Shown here: piece by piece, positions 32,881-45,492 of the stretch
Layout: the number at the start of each line of letters is the position of its first letter
Numbering within the stretch: the first letter of the stretch is position 1
Origin: Romanomermis culicivorax
Taxonomy: Eukaryota > Nematoda > Enoplea > Mermithida > Mermithidae
Direction of reading: 5' to 3'
Assembly: GCA_963922205.1 (NCBI GenBank)
Contig: CAWUHX010000005.1
Location: forward strand, 744,001-808,000
DNA length: 64,000 bases
The notes under the pieces: model-generated
What the model saw: only the letters and a program-made list of their open reading frames with translations
Told to the model about the DNA's origin: nothing
Databases searched by the model: none
Made by a program: the position numbers and the translations under genes

Positions 32881-32984
32881 ACCCCTTCAAATGTGTCTTC
32901 TACTATACTGAAAATAGACCTTTAGACAACCCTTCCCCTCAACAACAACCTTTAAAACATAGGACACTTTCAAACTAATTTGGT

Positions 32985-33245
32985 TGCATAAATAATCTGA
33001 GGGTTGCCACATATAATGTGTGCAACATAAGAGAGAATTTCCGAAAAAATACCAACTTTGTTTGGAAACTTGAAAACTTTTAACATTCTTTGTTTTCAGG
33101 AAACTCACTTTGGTAATCTCTCTGAATCCTCATGTTTTGATCAAATTTTTGGCTGACAACATAAAGTCTTTCATTCCTATAAGACAGGTAGCAAAACAGT
33201 CAAGCAATTCAAGCTTCGTCATTTAGCCTGGAAAACATTTTTTTT
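32985..33245 (+). pseudogene. LINE ORF2 endonuclease, N-terminal fragment, copy 2
   Basis: Short coding remnants in switching frames: RVATYNVCNIRENFRKN, then LCFQETHFGN. This is the start of an apurinic-type endonuclease, with the metal-binding Asn and the QETH Glu. Homology fades by about 33245. Confidence 0.5.
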
Positions 33246-34031
33246 CACATTAACCTTTGGAGCCTGAGAAGTTTGCAGCAGATCAGCCTTAGAATCATAT
33301 TCCTGCCATTATTCCAATAACTCTTGAGATCGAGAAGAAGGAGCTTGAGTTTTATTGAGGAGGAAATAACACAGCTTTGAATTCATTCACCATGCAAACC
33401 ATCGTGTCAAGTGCAAAGTTATTTGACTGAAAATAAATGATACAGTGAAACGATCACATCACTTAGTCCAAGATGGCTGATCATCACTTCTTAATAGAGG
33501 TAATAAGCAAAATACTTCTTTCAACATACTTGAAAGATGAGTACATATAGGTTGTGAGTTTTCCAGCAGAGTAAAAGATCATTTAGAAGAGCTATCTGCT
33601 AGAATTTGGATTGAAGACTCCGGCAGCTCTCGTGTTCACAAAACTATTTTCACATAGCTTTTGGGCCAGTTTGAACTTTGTGTGATGTGTGGAGCCTGCA
33701 TAAAAAGATCACAAAATAATATTCATGTTTCATCAGATTGAAGGTGTATTGCCAAGTTGGCCTAGTCATTTATAACCAGGATGGCCTAGAGGAAATGAAT
33801 GCAGTGCATCATAGCTCTCCCTCATCAATGAGAAAATCTAGATTTTGGAAGTCAGCTTGCCAATAACTGACTGCCAGCCTACATGTTCCATAGAGAAAAC
33901 ATTCTATGGTCAACTGTCTCTATCTCAATATTAGAACCAGAAAATAAGGAGCATAGGGAGAAATTGTGCAGAAAGTGACGTCAAAAGTTATATTCTGCTG
34001 GACCAGTTTTTTACTTTTTTGTTTATAAACA
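33246..34031. other. Unassigned, possible coding remnant
   Basis: Around 33560-33740 a plus-strand frame shows VKDHLEELSARIW and CVMCGACIKRSQNNIHVSSD, which looks like decayed coding sequence with a Cys pair. I do not recognise the family. The remainder is featureless. Confidence 0.3.
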
Positions 34032-35004
34032 GCCCCGGAAAGTTTCAACAAAGATGAGAGGGACCAATTTCTCAATCATATAAAATGGAGATCGAGTAAA
34101 ACTGTCTCAATGAACTATTTTACTAACCATGAGCTTTGGAATAGTGCGCTTCTTTCTTTCCATAACAAAATTATAAATATCAAGCATCAGTGGTGATATA
34201 ATTCTGATCTGAAAAATATACAATATTGCAGTAACTAATATCATTGTTAATTATTCAATTTGCGGTTGCATGGAAAGTTTTGTATCCAAGTTCATTGATT
34301 CGTAATTACTCCTGACCAAATTCCTCATCTGAAAGGTATTCACTTGAACCTTTTAATTGGGTGTCAGATTATCGTATGATAGAATTGCTTATCACCCACA
34401 CAACTCCAGAAATTCGTCCAATATTCGGCCATGTTACAAAAAATTTTTGCCCTTTGTCGATGGGACTTCCTTTTAATTTTTTGGTATCAATTACTGACCA
34501 TGTTCCATTGTCGAAATCCACTAGAGCATGGGCTTTCTCTTTTTTCTGTCATTTGAAATGGGAAGCCATGTTTTACAGATACTTAAAGCAATGAAATGTA
34601 TTGTCACATAGTGTTGAATTTACAGCTTTTTACAACACTTTTGGTCATTCCTGTTAATCTTTGAATTTGTGCACAATTTATGTTTTCTTCTAAAGCTACC
34701 TTCATTGGTGGTTGACTAATCATTACAGAAACAGAAATTTAACCTACAGTATAATGTGTCATACATTCTCTATTAGCTGACCATTCAAATGTTTTCTGGC
34801 ATGTCTCTTTTAAGATTATTTGACATGAATCCATATTCCCATCAGTTGAAGCATTATAGTTCCTATATTTCTAGAAGAATAAAACTGCACAAGAAGGGAC
34901 TAAAGGACAGATCAATAGTCAAAAAATTTTATACCAATGGAAAAATAGTGCTTCATTAGTCTGGTGTACATCCTTTAATTATGTGATACAGAATTCAGAG
35001 ACAT

Positions 35005-35223
35005 TTGAAGAACAAACAAAAACATAAATCCATCAAGACACTCAATTATATTTTGGATTATATTGAGGTACAGATGAATGAGAATAGTGAATTGACTGGG
35101 CCGCAGTTAGCCAACAAAATTTCATCTGACTTTGACTACAATATATCAGCAAGTACTGTAAACCACTTGAGACGTTCCTTAGGATGGACACCTGCACATC
35201 CAAAGTACTTTCAAATTGTATGA
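35005..35223 (+). pseudogene. Tc1-like transposase DNA-binding fragment, copy B
   Basis: This is more complete than the copy at 16681. DYIEVQMNENSELTGPQLAN is the first helix-turn-helix, and STVNHLRRSLGWTPAHPKYFQ is the recognition helix and linker, of a Tc1-like transposase. The frame then stops; the second DNA-binding subdomain and the DDE domain are absent. Because both duplication copies carry the start of this fragment, it predates the duplication. Confidence 0.6.
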
Positions 35224-35607
35224 CATGCAAAAAAATTAGACGATTATATATTTGTGCAAATGTAAATCATTAATTCCAGTTTATGGTACAAAATGAAATT
35301 TATTGACAAAAGCTGCATTCAACTAGAAAACATAGAAGATAGATTTGGAAAAAACATAGTTACAAGTTGATGACATTGAGGTCATGTGCCAAGCATCCAG
35401 TCAAAGTCCATGTTTGGGCTTAGCATAATTAGATCCTTCTAGATTGTGAATTTATAACTTCTATTCTCGAATGATATGGATAGTTCCTCGTCTAGCTGAA
35501 TCTGTCCTGCCCGATTTTTCATCATTATAGTGATGGGGAAATTGTCAGGCTAAACAGTGGGCTACTGCTGGTCAAAATAGTGAGAATAATCGAGAATCAA
35601 ATTCTCG

Positions 35608-37205
35608 GCTGACTTGTGGGGCAAATGACATTCTAAAGTTTGGAACAAATGGCAAGGCAGATCTAAGGGCAATTGGTCGGCCGAATCATGGACCAACTCA
35701 TGGTACAAATTGAAGACTAAATATGAAGCTAGATAAGGAAGTAGTTAGCCCATCATTCACCCCTAGCTTTTCTTTAGCGTGCCTTTCCTTTCATTGTTTG
35801 GGGCTAAGGATAGATTATATACAAATTGCTTAGATAGCTTATATACAAAAAGCTTATATACAAAACTGGGGATGCGGATGCGGTATTGACTTTTTTCACT
35901 TTTTCTCTACACATCAAAAAACCTGTGTTTTATTCTATTTTAATCCTAACAAAACATGGGTACATAGGATGATTATCCAATTCAATTTTGCTTCCTCCAT
36001 AAGCATCTCTGGGCACAGTAACCCAATCCAGGGAAGGCCAATCCATAATAACAAATGCAAACTGGGCTGTTGAGATCAGAGAATGGTTCCTGGCATCCTC
36101 CGCATGATGGCTTACCATTTTTCCATTTAGCATCACAATGGGAACTAATATGTTTGAAGTGATTTTTTAGATTCACATTCTTTAATTTCAGGTAGTCAGT
36201 GCAAAGAGAGAATGAGACACCAACTGTGACATGAAGGTTGCTCTTATAGCATGGAAGTTACTGACAACTGTGAAAGACATTGAAATTTGAAGTAGAGCTA
36301 ATAAACTTTTCAATATTAACATTGTAAAAACTTTTACCTCCATAAATGTCGCCTAAAAACTCTGAATCCCTGGGATTTTGTTGCACTTGTTTCAAACTTT
36401 CAGCAATGTAGAACTGTTTCAGTTTCCACATAAATACAAGATCTGCACTATTCTATTGGTTCACAATACTTGCAAAACTTGGACTTTTACAGTTTGTTGA
36501 ATAAAATATCTTCAATTTTTATGTTTTTTAGAAGAATTATAGGTTTTATTCAAAGCTTAACTTTTTGATTGACCAGACCATGAAACTGTGTTGTGGGTCC
36601 TATTGATGCCCATTTCCCAATTTTGGGAAGTTGTCATGCAATTCAGGAAGGGTGTCCAGCTAGTGTTGACAAATTTGCATAGCAATGAGCACCAAGAAAA
36701 GGACAGATCATAGTGATGTTTTCCCCCTGTTGTGTATTTTCAATTAATACTGACTCCTGCCTTAACAAGTCCTTCACCTAACACAGTATCTCTAATCTGC
36801 ATACATTTAGTGGTGCATCACCTTTCTTTGTATATTATTCATGTTTATATATATGCATACTTCAATAGGAGTTAGTAGGTACACAAAGGGCTATAGGCTC
36901 AGGTGTTATTTATTTGCAGTCAGGGGCCATACAGGATACCTCCAATCCAATATCTTCCAGTCAATACAGATTTTCGTCCCAGCTTCCTACAAGGTCTGCT
37001 TTGTGAGGGACCAAATATTATTTAGAGTTTGTTGTTGTTGTCAGATCTGAGAAAGGACTGCTGCACCTGACCTGAGGCTGAGCCAAACAGTAGTTTTTAA
37101 CTAGTCAATTCAAGCATAGTTTTTTTTTTATATCACCAAGAAAAGACCTGCACAATAACTGTAGTCTTTCTTAGTTGTCATTTCAAATAGTCAAACAGCC
37201 ATCTA
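35608..37205. repeat. Near-identical tract between duplication copies, B side
   Basis: Mate of 18980-20577, with about four substitutions over 1.6 kb. Confidence 0.85.
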
Positions 37206-40200
37206 TGGGCGTGACTCATCCTGATACAAAGTATATGAATAATTTGATATTTACCAGAGGAAATACAAATACTTGTTGGAAATCATAGAAAAGCTCTACA
37301 AACTGTCCTGCACATAATTTCTGAAATTTTGTTTGGGAGTTTTTATGCTTGATGAAATAAAAGTTCATACACAAAACATGAACAAAACTAAAACTTTTTC
37401 GGTCAGGATATCCACTGTTTAGAGTTTTATGAAAAGTATTTGTATAAAAATAATCCATACACTATTTTAAAAAATTCTACACTGATTTTATTTCACAATG
37501 TTCAATATTGCAGAAGTTTTTCTGCTATAATATTATTATTGAATTTTTCAATGACTCGTGAATTTTTTTCCAAATGGATGCTCTGAAAACGCCCTGGAAG
37601 GCCGATATCCTTAAAAATATCATGGTTACTTGCTGTTTTTGGATGGAACTGCATCCATACTTGACTGGTACTTGAGAAGTTTTCACTGCTTAACTAACCT
37701 TTGGAAAGAAATTTTCAGCTGTTTGCCATCCACTGAAGAAAAAAATTTTCCATTGATAACAGTGATAAGCTTACTAGTTTTTTTAATACCAGACCTACTT
37801 TTATGAAATCATTTCCAAAAGAAAGATGCATTGTTGATCACTAATAGTTCATTCCACAAATGGAATGAGTTTCAAGGATTAGTAGTCACTGCTAAAGCTG
37901 CTAGACAGGATCCATCAAGTAAATGAATCACATGGATTTGTACCACTATCCAAACTTAAGAATTCCACCTTCCTAAATCTTGTTTTTCATAAGTTTTATC
38001 AGATCAAGAACCTACAACTTTTGATATTCTGGTGTAAAAGTGCTTATATACTAACAAGAGTAAACATTTTTTATTCTACTTATGCATTAATGATTGATGC
38101 CAATTGTCAGTAGTGAGCAGCAAAACTTTGCTGTAGATTAGGAGAGGACCCCATTTTTCAGTGTGCACTTTAGGGAAAAGTGTCAGTATATCAGATTGAT
38201 TCAGATTGTCCTTCACGAACGACTTCTTCTTCAGATAATGGAGTAGCATCCATCAGAGAATGATTTTTCGCGTTGAGCAGATATTCCACATCCAGTTCGA
38301 GTTGCCTAGTCAGATCAAATATGGCTTCTGAATTTGTTGTTGTTGGTTAATTCAGCTCAGCTTATGTGTCCAGCGAGGACATTTCCATCCCAAATAAAGA
38401 TCAGAGAATAGTTTCAGTATAAGGTCCAGGATGTAATAACATAAATGTATTCAGAAGAAATGTTGTCCATAACCCACTGGACCAATCCAGAAAAATTTTT
38501 TCCTGACTGTCTTTTGCAAAATGTAGGCTACATTCTGTAAACTATATTTTAAAATCTTGATGGCTGATTAAATTCCTGAAGTGAAAATGGCAATAAAGAA
38601 CCAAATTCCCAGGATAGGTGCCTAGCCTGCACCAATGTGCCTTTGCTCACATCCTTCTGGAGCTGAACTTTGCCTCTAAGCCCAAGGAATAGTGTAAGTG
38701 TATGTCAGTGGCTGTATTTTGCTAGTATTGGCTTCACCTCACTATAATGAAATGAACTTGTAACTATTGTAATATCTCAGAAAAAATGATCATCCAAAAT
38801 CAAATTTCTTGTCTTTTCTGGATTTCTTGCTTGGAATTTTCTCCTAGGCTTTTTGTAGTTGCACATGACAAATTAATTTTTTTTCATATCATCCATAATA
38901 AATTTATGTAAAATACCCAATGCTACTGCCATTTTAGCTTGTGGACCACATTCTGCATTCTAGCTGAAATCTGCAAATTTGTTGTTGAGTTAATGAAACA
39001 AACTTTTTGATATTCAGGGGGCAGAAAGCTTACTGTAGCATGTCCTTCTTACTGTAAATGGTGTTAAGTCTCAGAACTTAGGCGCAATGGTGTATTTTAT
39101 TAGGGTCTTTTAATTTGAATCTACTTTCGGGCGTTAAAATTGAAGTGGAATTAGTATCTGATGCAAACAGTGATTAAGTGGACAAACCAAATCAGGTAAG
39201 AGTTAGTCAGCTTCAGGCAAGCAGTGTTGAAGGCAAATTAATACAAAAGATGAAATGACTGAAAACTAAAAAGGGCATGAAAATTGAGCTTGGGCTATGT
39301 TTCAACAGAAAAGTGGCAGTCAGGGTATGACTGGTAGAAGAAAGATTACAAAAATAATGCAATTTATATAAAATTGAGCAATAGAAAAAATGTCATAAGA
39401 AAATATAATCATTTTAAACTTTATCGTTTTTTAGTGTTTGCTCCATGGCCATTGATGTCAACGGGCAGGGGGTGAGATTGTTCTCCAATTTTGCCATCCT
39501 CGTGACATTTAAAAATTGTTCATTTTGGAGGAAAACGAGACAAAGTTAGTATGGAAAGAGAAGAGTGACATGAAGGGTGGATTGCTCCAGTGAGATGATC
39601 CACTGGTTGTCTAAAAAAATTGCTTTGTCACACTCTCCTATCCAAGAAGATTGGAACTCTGGACAGAAAAATTGTAAAGTCTAAAAGTTAAGCAAAGATA
39701 TACAGTAAGGCCTTGCACAACCATGTTTATTGTAAATAGTTTACGCAGGTTTAAAAAACTTTACATAAGCAGGGGACAGAACTACGGCTGTTATGGCCAA
39801 TCCTAATATAAACAACAAAAAAATTGATTCTTGGCATCGACATTACCTTTTCACAGTCGATGTGGGAATGTCAACATAGGCTCCAGCTAGGGGGGGGGCA
39901 GTGGCCACTGATCAGTGATGCATTTTAATTGATGGGTGGCAGTTGATTTTGACAGCGAGCCACAGTTTGTAAAGTGCTATTTTTCTAGGCATGAGGTTCC
40001 AATGCTTGTAGATAGGCATCATAACAATGATAATAATAGCTCCATATCATCATGTCTATAGGAATGCAGGGCATTTGTTGGCCAAAATTGTAGCAAAGTC
40101 GAACAGCAACAAACTTCCATGCACAGTCCCACAGGTGGTTTCATCCAAGAAATCGACATGCAAAATCGTCAATGACAATATTGAACTGAACTTCAACTTA

Positions 40201-40207
40201 ATCTTAA
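37206..40207. other. Non-coding part of duplication copy B
   Basis: Collinear with 20578-23870 at ordinary divergence. It includes the single-gcttat junction near 38042. I call no gene. Confidence 0.6.
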
Positions 40208-42828
40208 ATTTGAAAATTTTACCTGTACAGATGCTTCTCAATCCCTGGCTGGTTTACTCTGAATCGAGGTAGTGATAGCAAGAGTACATCGGGTAGTCGC
40301 ATTTGTTGTTCCTAGTTGATTTATTCAGGTGTTAATGAACAGGAAGGAATTTCAGCATGGACATTGCCACTGGCGGCTATGACATTGTTGATAGGCGCAA
40401 AAACGTTGTTGACAGCAGCAACATCATTGCTGACATCAGTGGAAGTCACTGTTTTAAGCCATGAGGACATGATGACAATTGACGCAATGTTTGGTGCTGG
40501 TGGCGTTGTAACTTGGCCTGAGGAGTTGGAGCCGGAATCAGAATCAGGATCAAAATTGGGGAATTTTTTTCCACCTGATGGGCGGCCTGCAGATCAGTAT
40601 AAGAGTTTGATGAAGCACTTCTCAGTTTTTTGTGTTTTATAGCAGCATCAAACTCAGACAGTTCAAAGCGGAATTCATGATGACATTTTGTTGATATCTG
40701 CAATCGGTTTAATTTTGGTGGCCTGTATACTCCTATAATCATGTTCAGAATTGACAACTGCTGCAATCTTTTTTATGTGATAGCAGGTGTCCAGCTTTGA
40801 TTAATTTTTAATTTTTCTGGTGTAGATGAATATCAGCCCATGTGAGATTTTCACATTTGGGAGAGGGTTCCAGTTTTGGGCCCAAGAAGGCTTGGGTCAA
40901 ATCGGCTCATATCATATAGGACTGGAAATTTGTGAGCATACTGACCTAACCTTTAAAATTTTTCGAGTGAGAAATTTCAAAGCAAGAGCTCTATGTTGAA
41001 GATTTATAGGACAGTATTGATTCGTGTTACTTTTTCAATTGGGAAGCATTTTGTAAAAAACGGACTATATGTTCGGATTTTGTTGAAAATTGAGATTTAA
41101 TATTGATCTTCATGAATTCTTTCTCTCACTTGAAGTTTTCTGATTTTTGTGAACACAAATTTTGTCATTGGGAAACTACACGATTTTTGACTGAAAATGC
41201 AAACCTTTTATTTTAGAGATAAAGGTTGAAAAGGCTCATTTTCCAGCATTCTAGAATATCAAAATGTAGAAATTGAATCAATTGGAAAATCGATTGAATT
41301 CTATAAATCTTCAGCTCTAATCACAGAAATGACAGCAGCGCTCAATCAATCTAAAATAATGTTTTTGAGCTAGAAAAACAGATAATTTCCATTATTTTCT
41401 TAGCAATCTATAATTTTCGCTCATTTCTCACATTTTTCATATGATTTAAACTTCGAACGGAAAAAATTTTCGTGTGCGGAAAAAATTTTGGGTCATTTCC
41501 ACACAATGTGGATGAAGACCTGCGGAAAAAAAACCAGTGTCATTTAGATTCACATCTAACCAATTCAATTCGGAGTCATCCCAACCATCAGCCATACTGG
41601 ATTTGATTTGAGCGGCTTGGTAAATTTTTACTGGCACAATCAAATTAATATCCAAAAAATAGGTTTTTTAAATAATGTTCGATAATCTTGTGTGGTGGGA
41701 AAATAAGGAAAGTCTCCAAAATAATAAGTAAAGATACAAACAAAGGGCAACGATTAATGGAGTGCATACAGAAATTTAACAGCTTGAATAAGTAGGAGCC
41801 ATCAATGTGAAAAATGAGGACGAAGATGGAAAAAAATCAATTTGTAACAAAATTATGAGTTGCAATGAGGAAGGAAAATTTATTTTGAGTCCTGGCTTTT
41901 GCAGAAGGAGAAAAAAACTTTGGAGGCATGTTGCATGAAGGCACGACTTTACCAGGGTATGATAAATGTGTTGGTATGAAGCTTCTCACAAAAATGAAAT
42001 AGATGATACACAAAAGAATAACTAAGATGGAGGAGAAAAAAGTTATTGGGATAGATATTCATCTGATTGGGTCATATATACAAAGCACAGTAAAATAAGA
42101 AAATTATTAGGAGTTACCTAGTTTCACCACAAAACTCCATAATAAGAGTAAAATGTCACAAGTTATGAGTCCCGTGAGAAGAGAGCTATGAATGGCCCTC
42201 TAGCCAAAAATCAGGGTCTAGCAGCATGGAATTACGAGTTTAGAAGTGCTACAAGTGGCCGTTTCACCAAAAAGCAAAGTTTATGAGTATGGGTCCAGGA
42301 GTTATGAGTGTTGCAAGCGACTGTTTTTCATAATTTATGACTGTTCAGTTTCACCAAATCAGTTACCCATCATTATGATAATAATAGGACTCAAAAATTT
42401 GATGAGATTTTCATGGGTCAAAATTAGGTCTGTAGGACTCGTAGCTTAGTGGTATTTGAGAATTTTTGTCATATGTTTTTTTGTCAACCCAACAAAGAAA
42501 AGATAGTTTAGATCCTTTCCCCAAATTATCACATCTTGGGCCAAAAAAATGCCATTGTCCTGAAAAACCACAAAAAATAAAATTGTTTGAGAAAAACCAA
42601 TAATAACCAGAAATAACTGTAACAAATAAATTCGAAAAATTGTGATGCACTTGAAAAAAAGTCGAACATTGGAAAACTCTCAGATCATGATTTTTCTGCC
42701 ATGCATCTCGAAATTTTAGCAATGCATCTTAAAAAAGTGTTGTGTATCATAGTCGATTTTTTTCAAGGTATAACAAATTTTTTCAAATGGTAACACATTC
42801 AAAAAAGTAAAGTTGAAACTCAGCAAAG
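40208..42828. other. 2.6-kb segment present only in duplication copy B
   Basis: Collinearity with A breaks near atcttaaatttgaaaa (40201) and resumes at agtaaagctcatggtcga (42834). It holds a 108-residue plus-strand frame (40316-40642) that is Ala/Thr/Leu-rich at first and acidic later, and it has no recognised domain. It also holds a dispersed repeat at about 40905-41085 shared with 62365-62540. I see no terminal repeats or target duplication, so it may be an insertion in B or a deletion in A. Confidence 0.6.
40905..41085. repeat. Dispersed repeat W, copy 1
   Basis: Direct diverged copy of about 62365-62540. Shared blocks are actggaaatttgtga-cata, tgacctaacctt and ggaagcattttgtaaaaaac. Confidence 0.75.
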
Positions 42829-43245
42829 TAAAGCTCATGGTCGAGGGACTATTAGTTTTTTAGTTATTGAGCACCAAAGTGAGTGTTCTTTGTTTTTACA
42901 GTAGGCTAGTGACTAATACCATAAACCATGTTTTAAAATGCTGGTCGAATCGACTCTCATTCTCTTTTTTTCAAACATGTGCAGTTTTCTTAACTCTATT
43001 CAGTGGTGTCAACAAATTTGTTCTACAATAATTAGTTGAAAAATTATCAGAAAGCAAAGTGTACAACGTCTCTTTCATGTTTATACTTTTGCACCCAAGT
43101 TGCATTAGTACAAGAAACGATGTTTTAACTAATCAATTCGATCAATTCCGATTCCAATTTTTATCACTAGTGCAGTTTTCAATGCTCTGTCAAGCTAAGT
43201 AAAGCTCATGGTCGACGGACTTATAGTTTTTTAGTTATTAAGTGC
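42829..43245. repeat. Tandem repeat units, copy B
   Basis: Counterpart of 23873-24420. The second unit (from 43190) is cut at about 43245, where the duplication ends. Confidence 0.7.
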
Positions 43246-43309
43246 CAGAGTGTAGGCTGTTATTAACTTTCATTGGAATTTTTAAAGTTTATGGGATTTT
43301 TGCGTTTTT

Positions 43310-43511
43310 GCCAAATTTGGCCATTTTGGGGTTTTTGACGATGGAGAACATCATAAAAACATCAATTTTCTATGGGGAAAAAACTTTTGAACCAAAAAAA
43401 ATAAAATTTTTGAAAAAAAATTTTTTCGGCTCAAAATTTGTTTTTCCATTAAAAATTGATGTTTTCATGACATTTTCCATCAGCAAAAACCCCAAAACGG
43501 TCAAACTTGGC
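43310..43511. repeat. 84-bp-arm imperfect palindrome (foldback/MITE-like)
   Basis: The arms, 43310-43393 and 43428-43511, pair at roughly four out of five positions without indels, around a 34-base A/T-rich loop. The best-matching core is ttttggggtttttg and aaaacatcaatttt. It lies just past the end of duplication copy B. I see no target duplication. Confidence 0.85.
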
Positions 43512-43528
43512 AACAGCGAAGCACTTTT

Positions 43529-43547
43529 CTAAGCCTAAGCCTAAGCC
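43529..43547. repeat. Three TTAGGC-type hexamers
   Basis: ctaagc three times in a row (TTAGGC permutation on the complement), directly beside the palindrome. Confidence 0.8.
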
Positions 43548-43816
43548 AAAACACTAAAATGACCAAACTCTTTTCGATTGATGTATAATTTCATAAAAAA
43601 ATACATGCACTTATTTCTTATTAATTTCCAATGAATTAGTCAATTTTTTCTGCAATTTTGTTTATTTTTCAAACCCCCACAACTTTCCTCCTACTGAAAA
43701 TCCCCACGGCATTCCAAACGTATAATAGGTTTTAAACATCAGAGAATCAGAATTTATAATCGGTAAGTCTGTATCTAAATCTCCCATAAACTTAATATTA
43801 CCCCTTTCATTTCATC

Positions 43817-43999
43817 AGCAACAATTCTGTTTTCAGACCCTTAATTTTTACCTTTTTTCTGTACTTTTAGGTTTAATCTGCTTCATTAGAATCACAGTTT
43901 TTTTTATGTTTCATCTCTATCTTTTTTTTAAAAAAAAAGAAATATAGGGAATTATAAATGAGACTTTCCACCTATATTCCATCATGTTTTTATTTCACG
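43817..43999. repeat. Local ~183-bp direct repeat, unit 1
   Basis: Nearly repeated at 44333-44513. Shared blocks are cagcaacaattctgttttcaga, gtacttttaggttta-tctgct and the cctatattccatcatgtttt block. Repeat Y lies between the two units. Confidence 0.85.
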
Positions 44000-44280
44000 G
44001 AATGTCATATGAAGGTAAGAGGAATTTAGGCATTGAAGCTTAACTTTATTGTAATGAATACTTATTGGTTTCATAGATCAAGCCCTTTATCTCTATGACT
44101 ATCAAACAGTTTTGAACAGCATATGTTTATATTACCAATTTCCATTTTGTTGTTCGATTGTTTGATACATTACAGCAGAAAGCCTGAGTTTGTGTACAAG
44201 GTTTTGGCTCCAGGTAGAGTCTAGTTCCAGTGTGGTCATGAAAGCTCATGTAGGGAGAATCATAAAAGCTAATGCCAGGA
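43985..44280. repeat. Dispersed repeat Y, copy 2
   Basis: Direct copy of 326-620. It overlaps the end of the local repeat unit. Confidence 0.75.
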
Positions 44281-44332
44281 AGTTGCGCACATGTGAGTTT
44301 CATTCATATGATAAGTTATTAACTTTGATTCC

Positions 44333-44513
44333 ATCAGCAACAATTCTGTTTTCAGACTTAATTTTTACTTTTTTCTGTACTTTTAGGTTTACTCTGCTTC
44401 ATTAGAATCACAATTTTTTTATGTTTCATCTCTATCTTTTTTTTTAAAAAGAAACATAGGGAATCATAAATGAGACTTTCCACCTATATTCCATCATGTT
44501 TTTATTTCACGGA
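44333..44513. repeat. Local ~183-bp direct repeat, unit 2
   Basis: Mate of 43817-43999. Confidence 0.85.
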
Positions 44514-45394
44514 TTGTTGTGCTTTCTGATATTTTTCTATGTACTTTTTGCGCTGTAATAACGATCCATGAAGCAAGAGCTGACATTCGACAGTTTTCGA
44601 TATATTTTGTCATTGTGATGCTATGCCTATTAGACAGTTATCAACATTTTCACTACGTATATAGCTTATCATCTCTACTACCTTATGCTGAAATTTCACG
44701 AGCCTACAATGGCAGTAATTCTTGAGCAATTTTTACATCATGATGTTGTTCTTATGGCTTCTGACTTTGTTTGTGTGAGAAACTAGATTTTTGATCTAAA
44801 CAGGCAATGAAGTGGCTCTGATCGTCTGACCTAGCCTGAACCTTGACTATTTTCAAAACGCTGTGGAAGCAGCAATATTCATCATCTCAAAAGGTTTGAC
44901 ATCAGTAAGATATTAACTGAATAATAAGTGGTGAAAAAGGATAAGCTTGAGATTGTACAAGGATAGCTTTTCTTGCATGAAAATTTTCGCACAACCAGAG
45001 CACTTCTCAGCTGTATTTATTTACCCTATCGTAAAATTTCCATATTGGTGCCCTGTTTTTGTCATATCTACTGCACTGCCTCTCAAATCAAAAATGTGAT
45101 TTTTTTCGATTTCTAATGTTGGAAAAGTAAAAATGCTTTCGAATTCTAGTGAGACAATCGAAATGATATCAGTCAAAGATATTTAACACTAGATTCTTGT
45201 TTTTCTCATAAAAAAATTCGGGAGAATGGAAACAGTCCATTTTTCGCAAAATCCATGTAAAATGGAAAATGACATAAGTATGTATCGACTGAAAGGTCAT
45301 TCGCACGAAGCTTTTACAGTAAAATTTTTTACTCAAAAAAATCCGACTGACAATAAACGGTCTTACAAGTTTCGAAACTAAATGGTCTCACAAA
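44514..45394. other. No recognised gene
   Basis: AT-rich. A 68-residue plus-strand frame at 44519 is Leu/Tyr-rich, but it shows no family motif and is not supported. Confidence 0.45.
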
Positions 45395-45492
45395 TTTCCC
45401 AGGTGAGCGAATTCCCAATTGAGCGATTCCCAGGTGAGCGATTCCCAATAGAGTAATTTCCAGGTGAAATTGTTCCCAATAGGGCAATTCTA
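45395..45492. repeat. Short tandem repeat, ~16-17-bp degenerate unit
   Basis: About six units of the type attcccaggtgagcg / attcccaatagagca. Confidence 0.8.

Larger units (their letters stand above)
31690..33245 (+). mobile_element. LINE with NADAR-bearing ORF1, copy 2 (truncated)
   Basis: A second, diverged member of the same LINE lineage. ORF1 reaches about 32880. The start of an ORF2 endonuclease follows (RVATYNVCNI near 32998, and FQETHFGN near 33095 with its preceding residue in frame). No RT is found downstream. The gap between ORF1 and ORF2 is similar to that in copy 1. Confidence 0.65.
34032..43245. repeat. Segmental duplication, copy B
   Basis: Collinear with 13120-24320. It lacks the Harbinger element (single ATA at 34608-34610), has about 0.26 kb of its own sequence at 35154-35423, and carries a 2.6-kb stretch at 40208-42828 that A lacks. 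No host gene is recognised. Confidence 0.9.

Noticed and set aside
40316-40642. 108-residue frame in the copy B-specific block as a host gene
   Set aside because: The N-terminal part is made of near-repeats of a short T/G-rich DNA motif, and no homology or splice context supports it.
45395-45492. Tandem repeat encoding LLGIAHLGIAQLGI as a repeat protein
   Set aside because: The repeat unit is not kept in frame, and the surrounding frame has no coding features. It is better treated as a DNA minisatellite.
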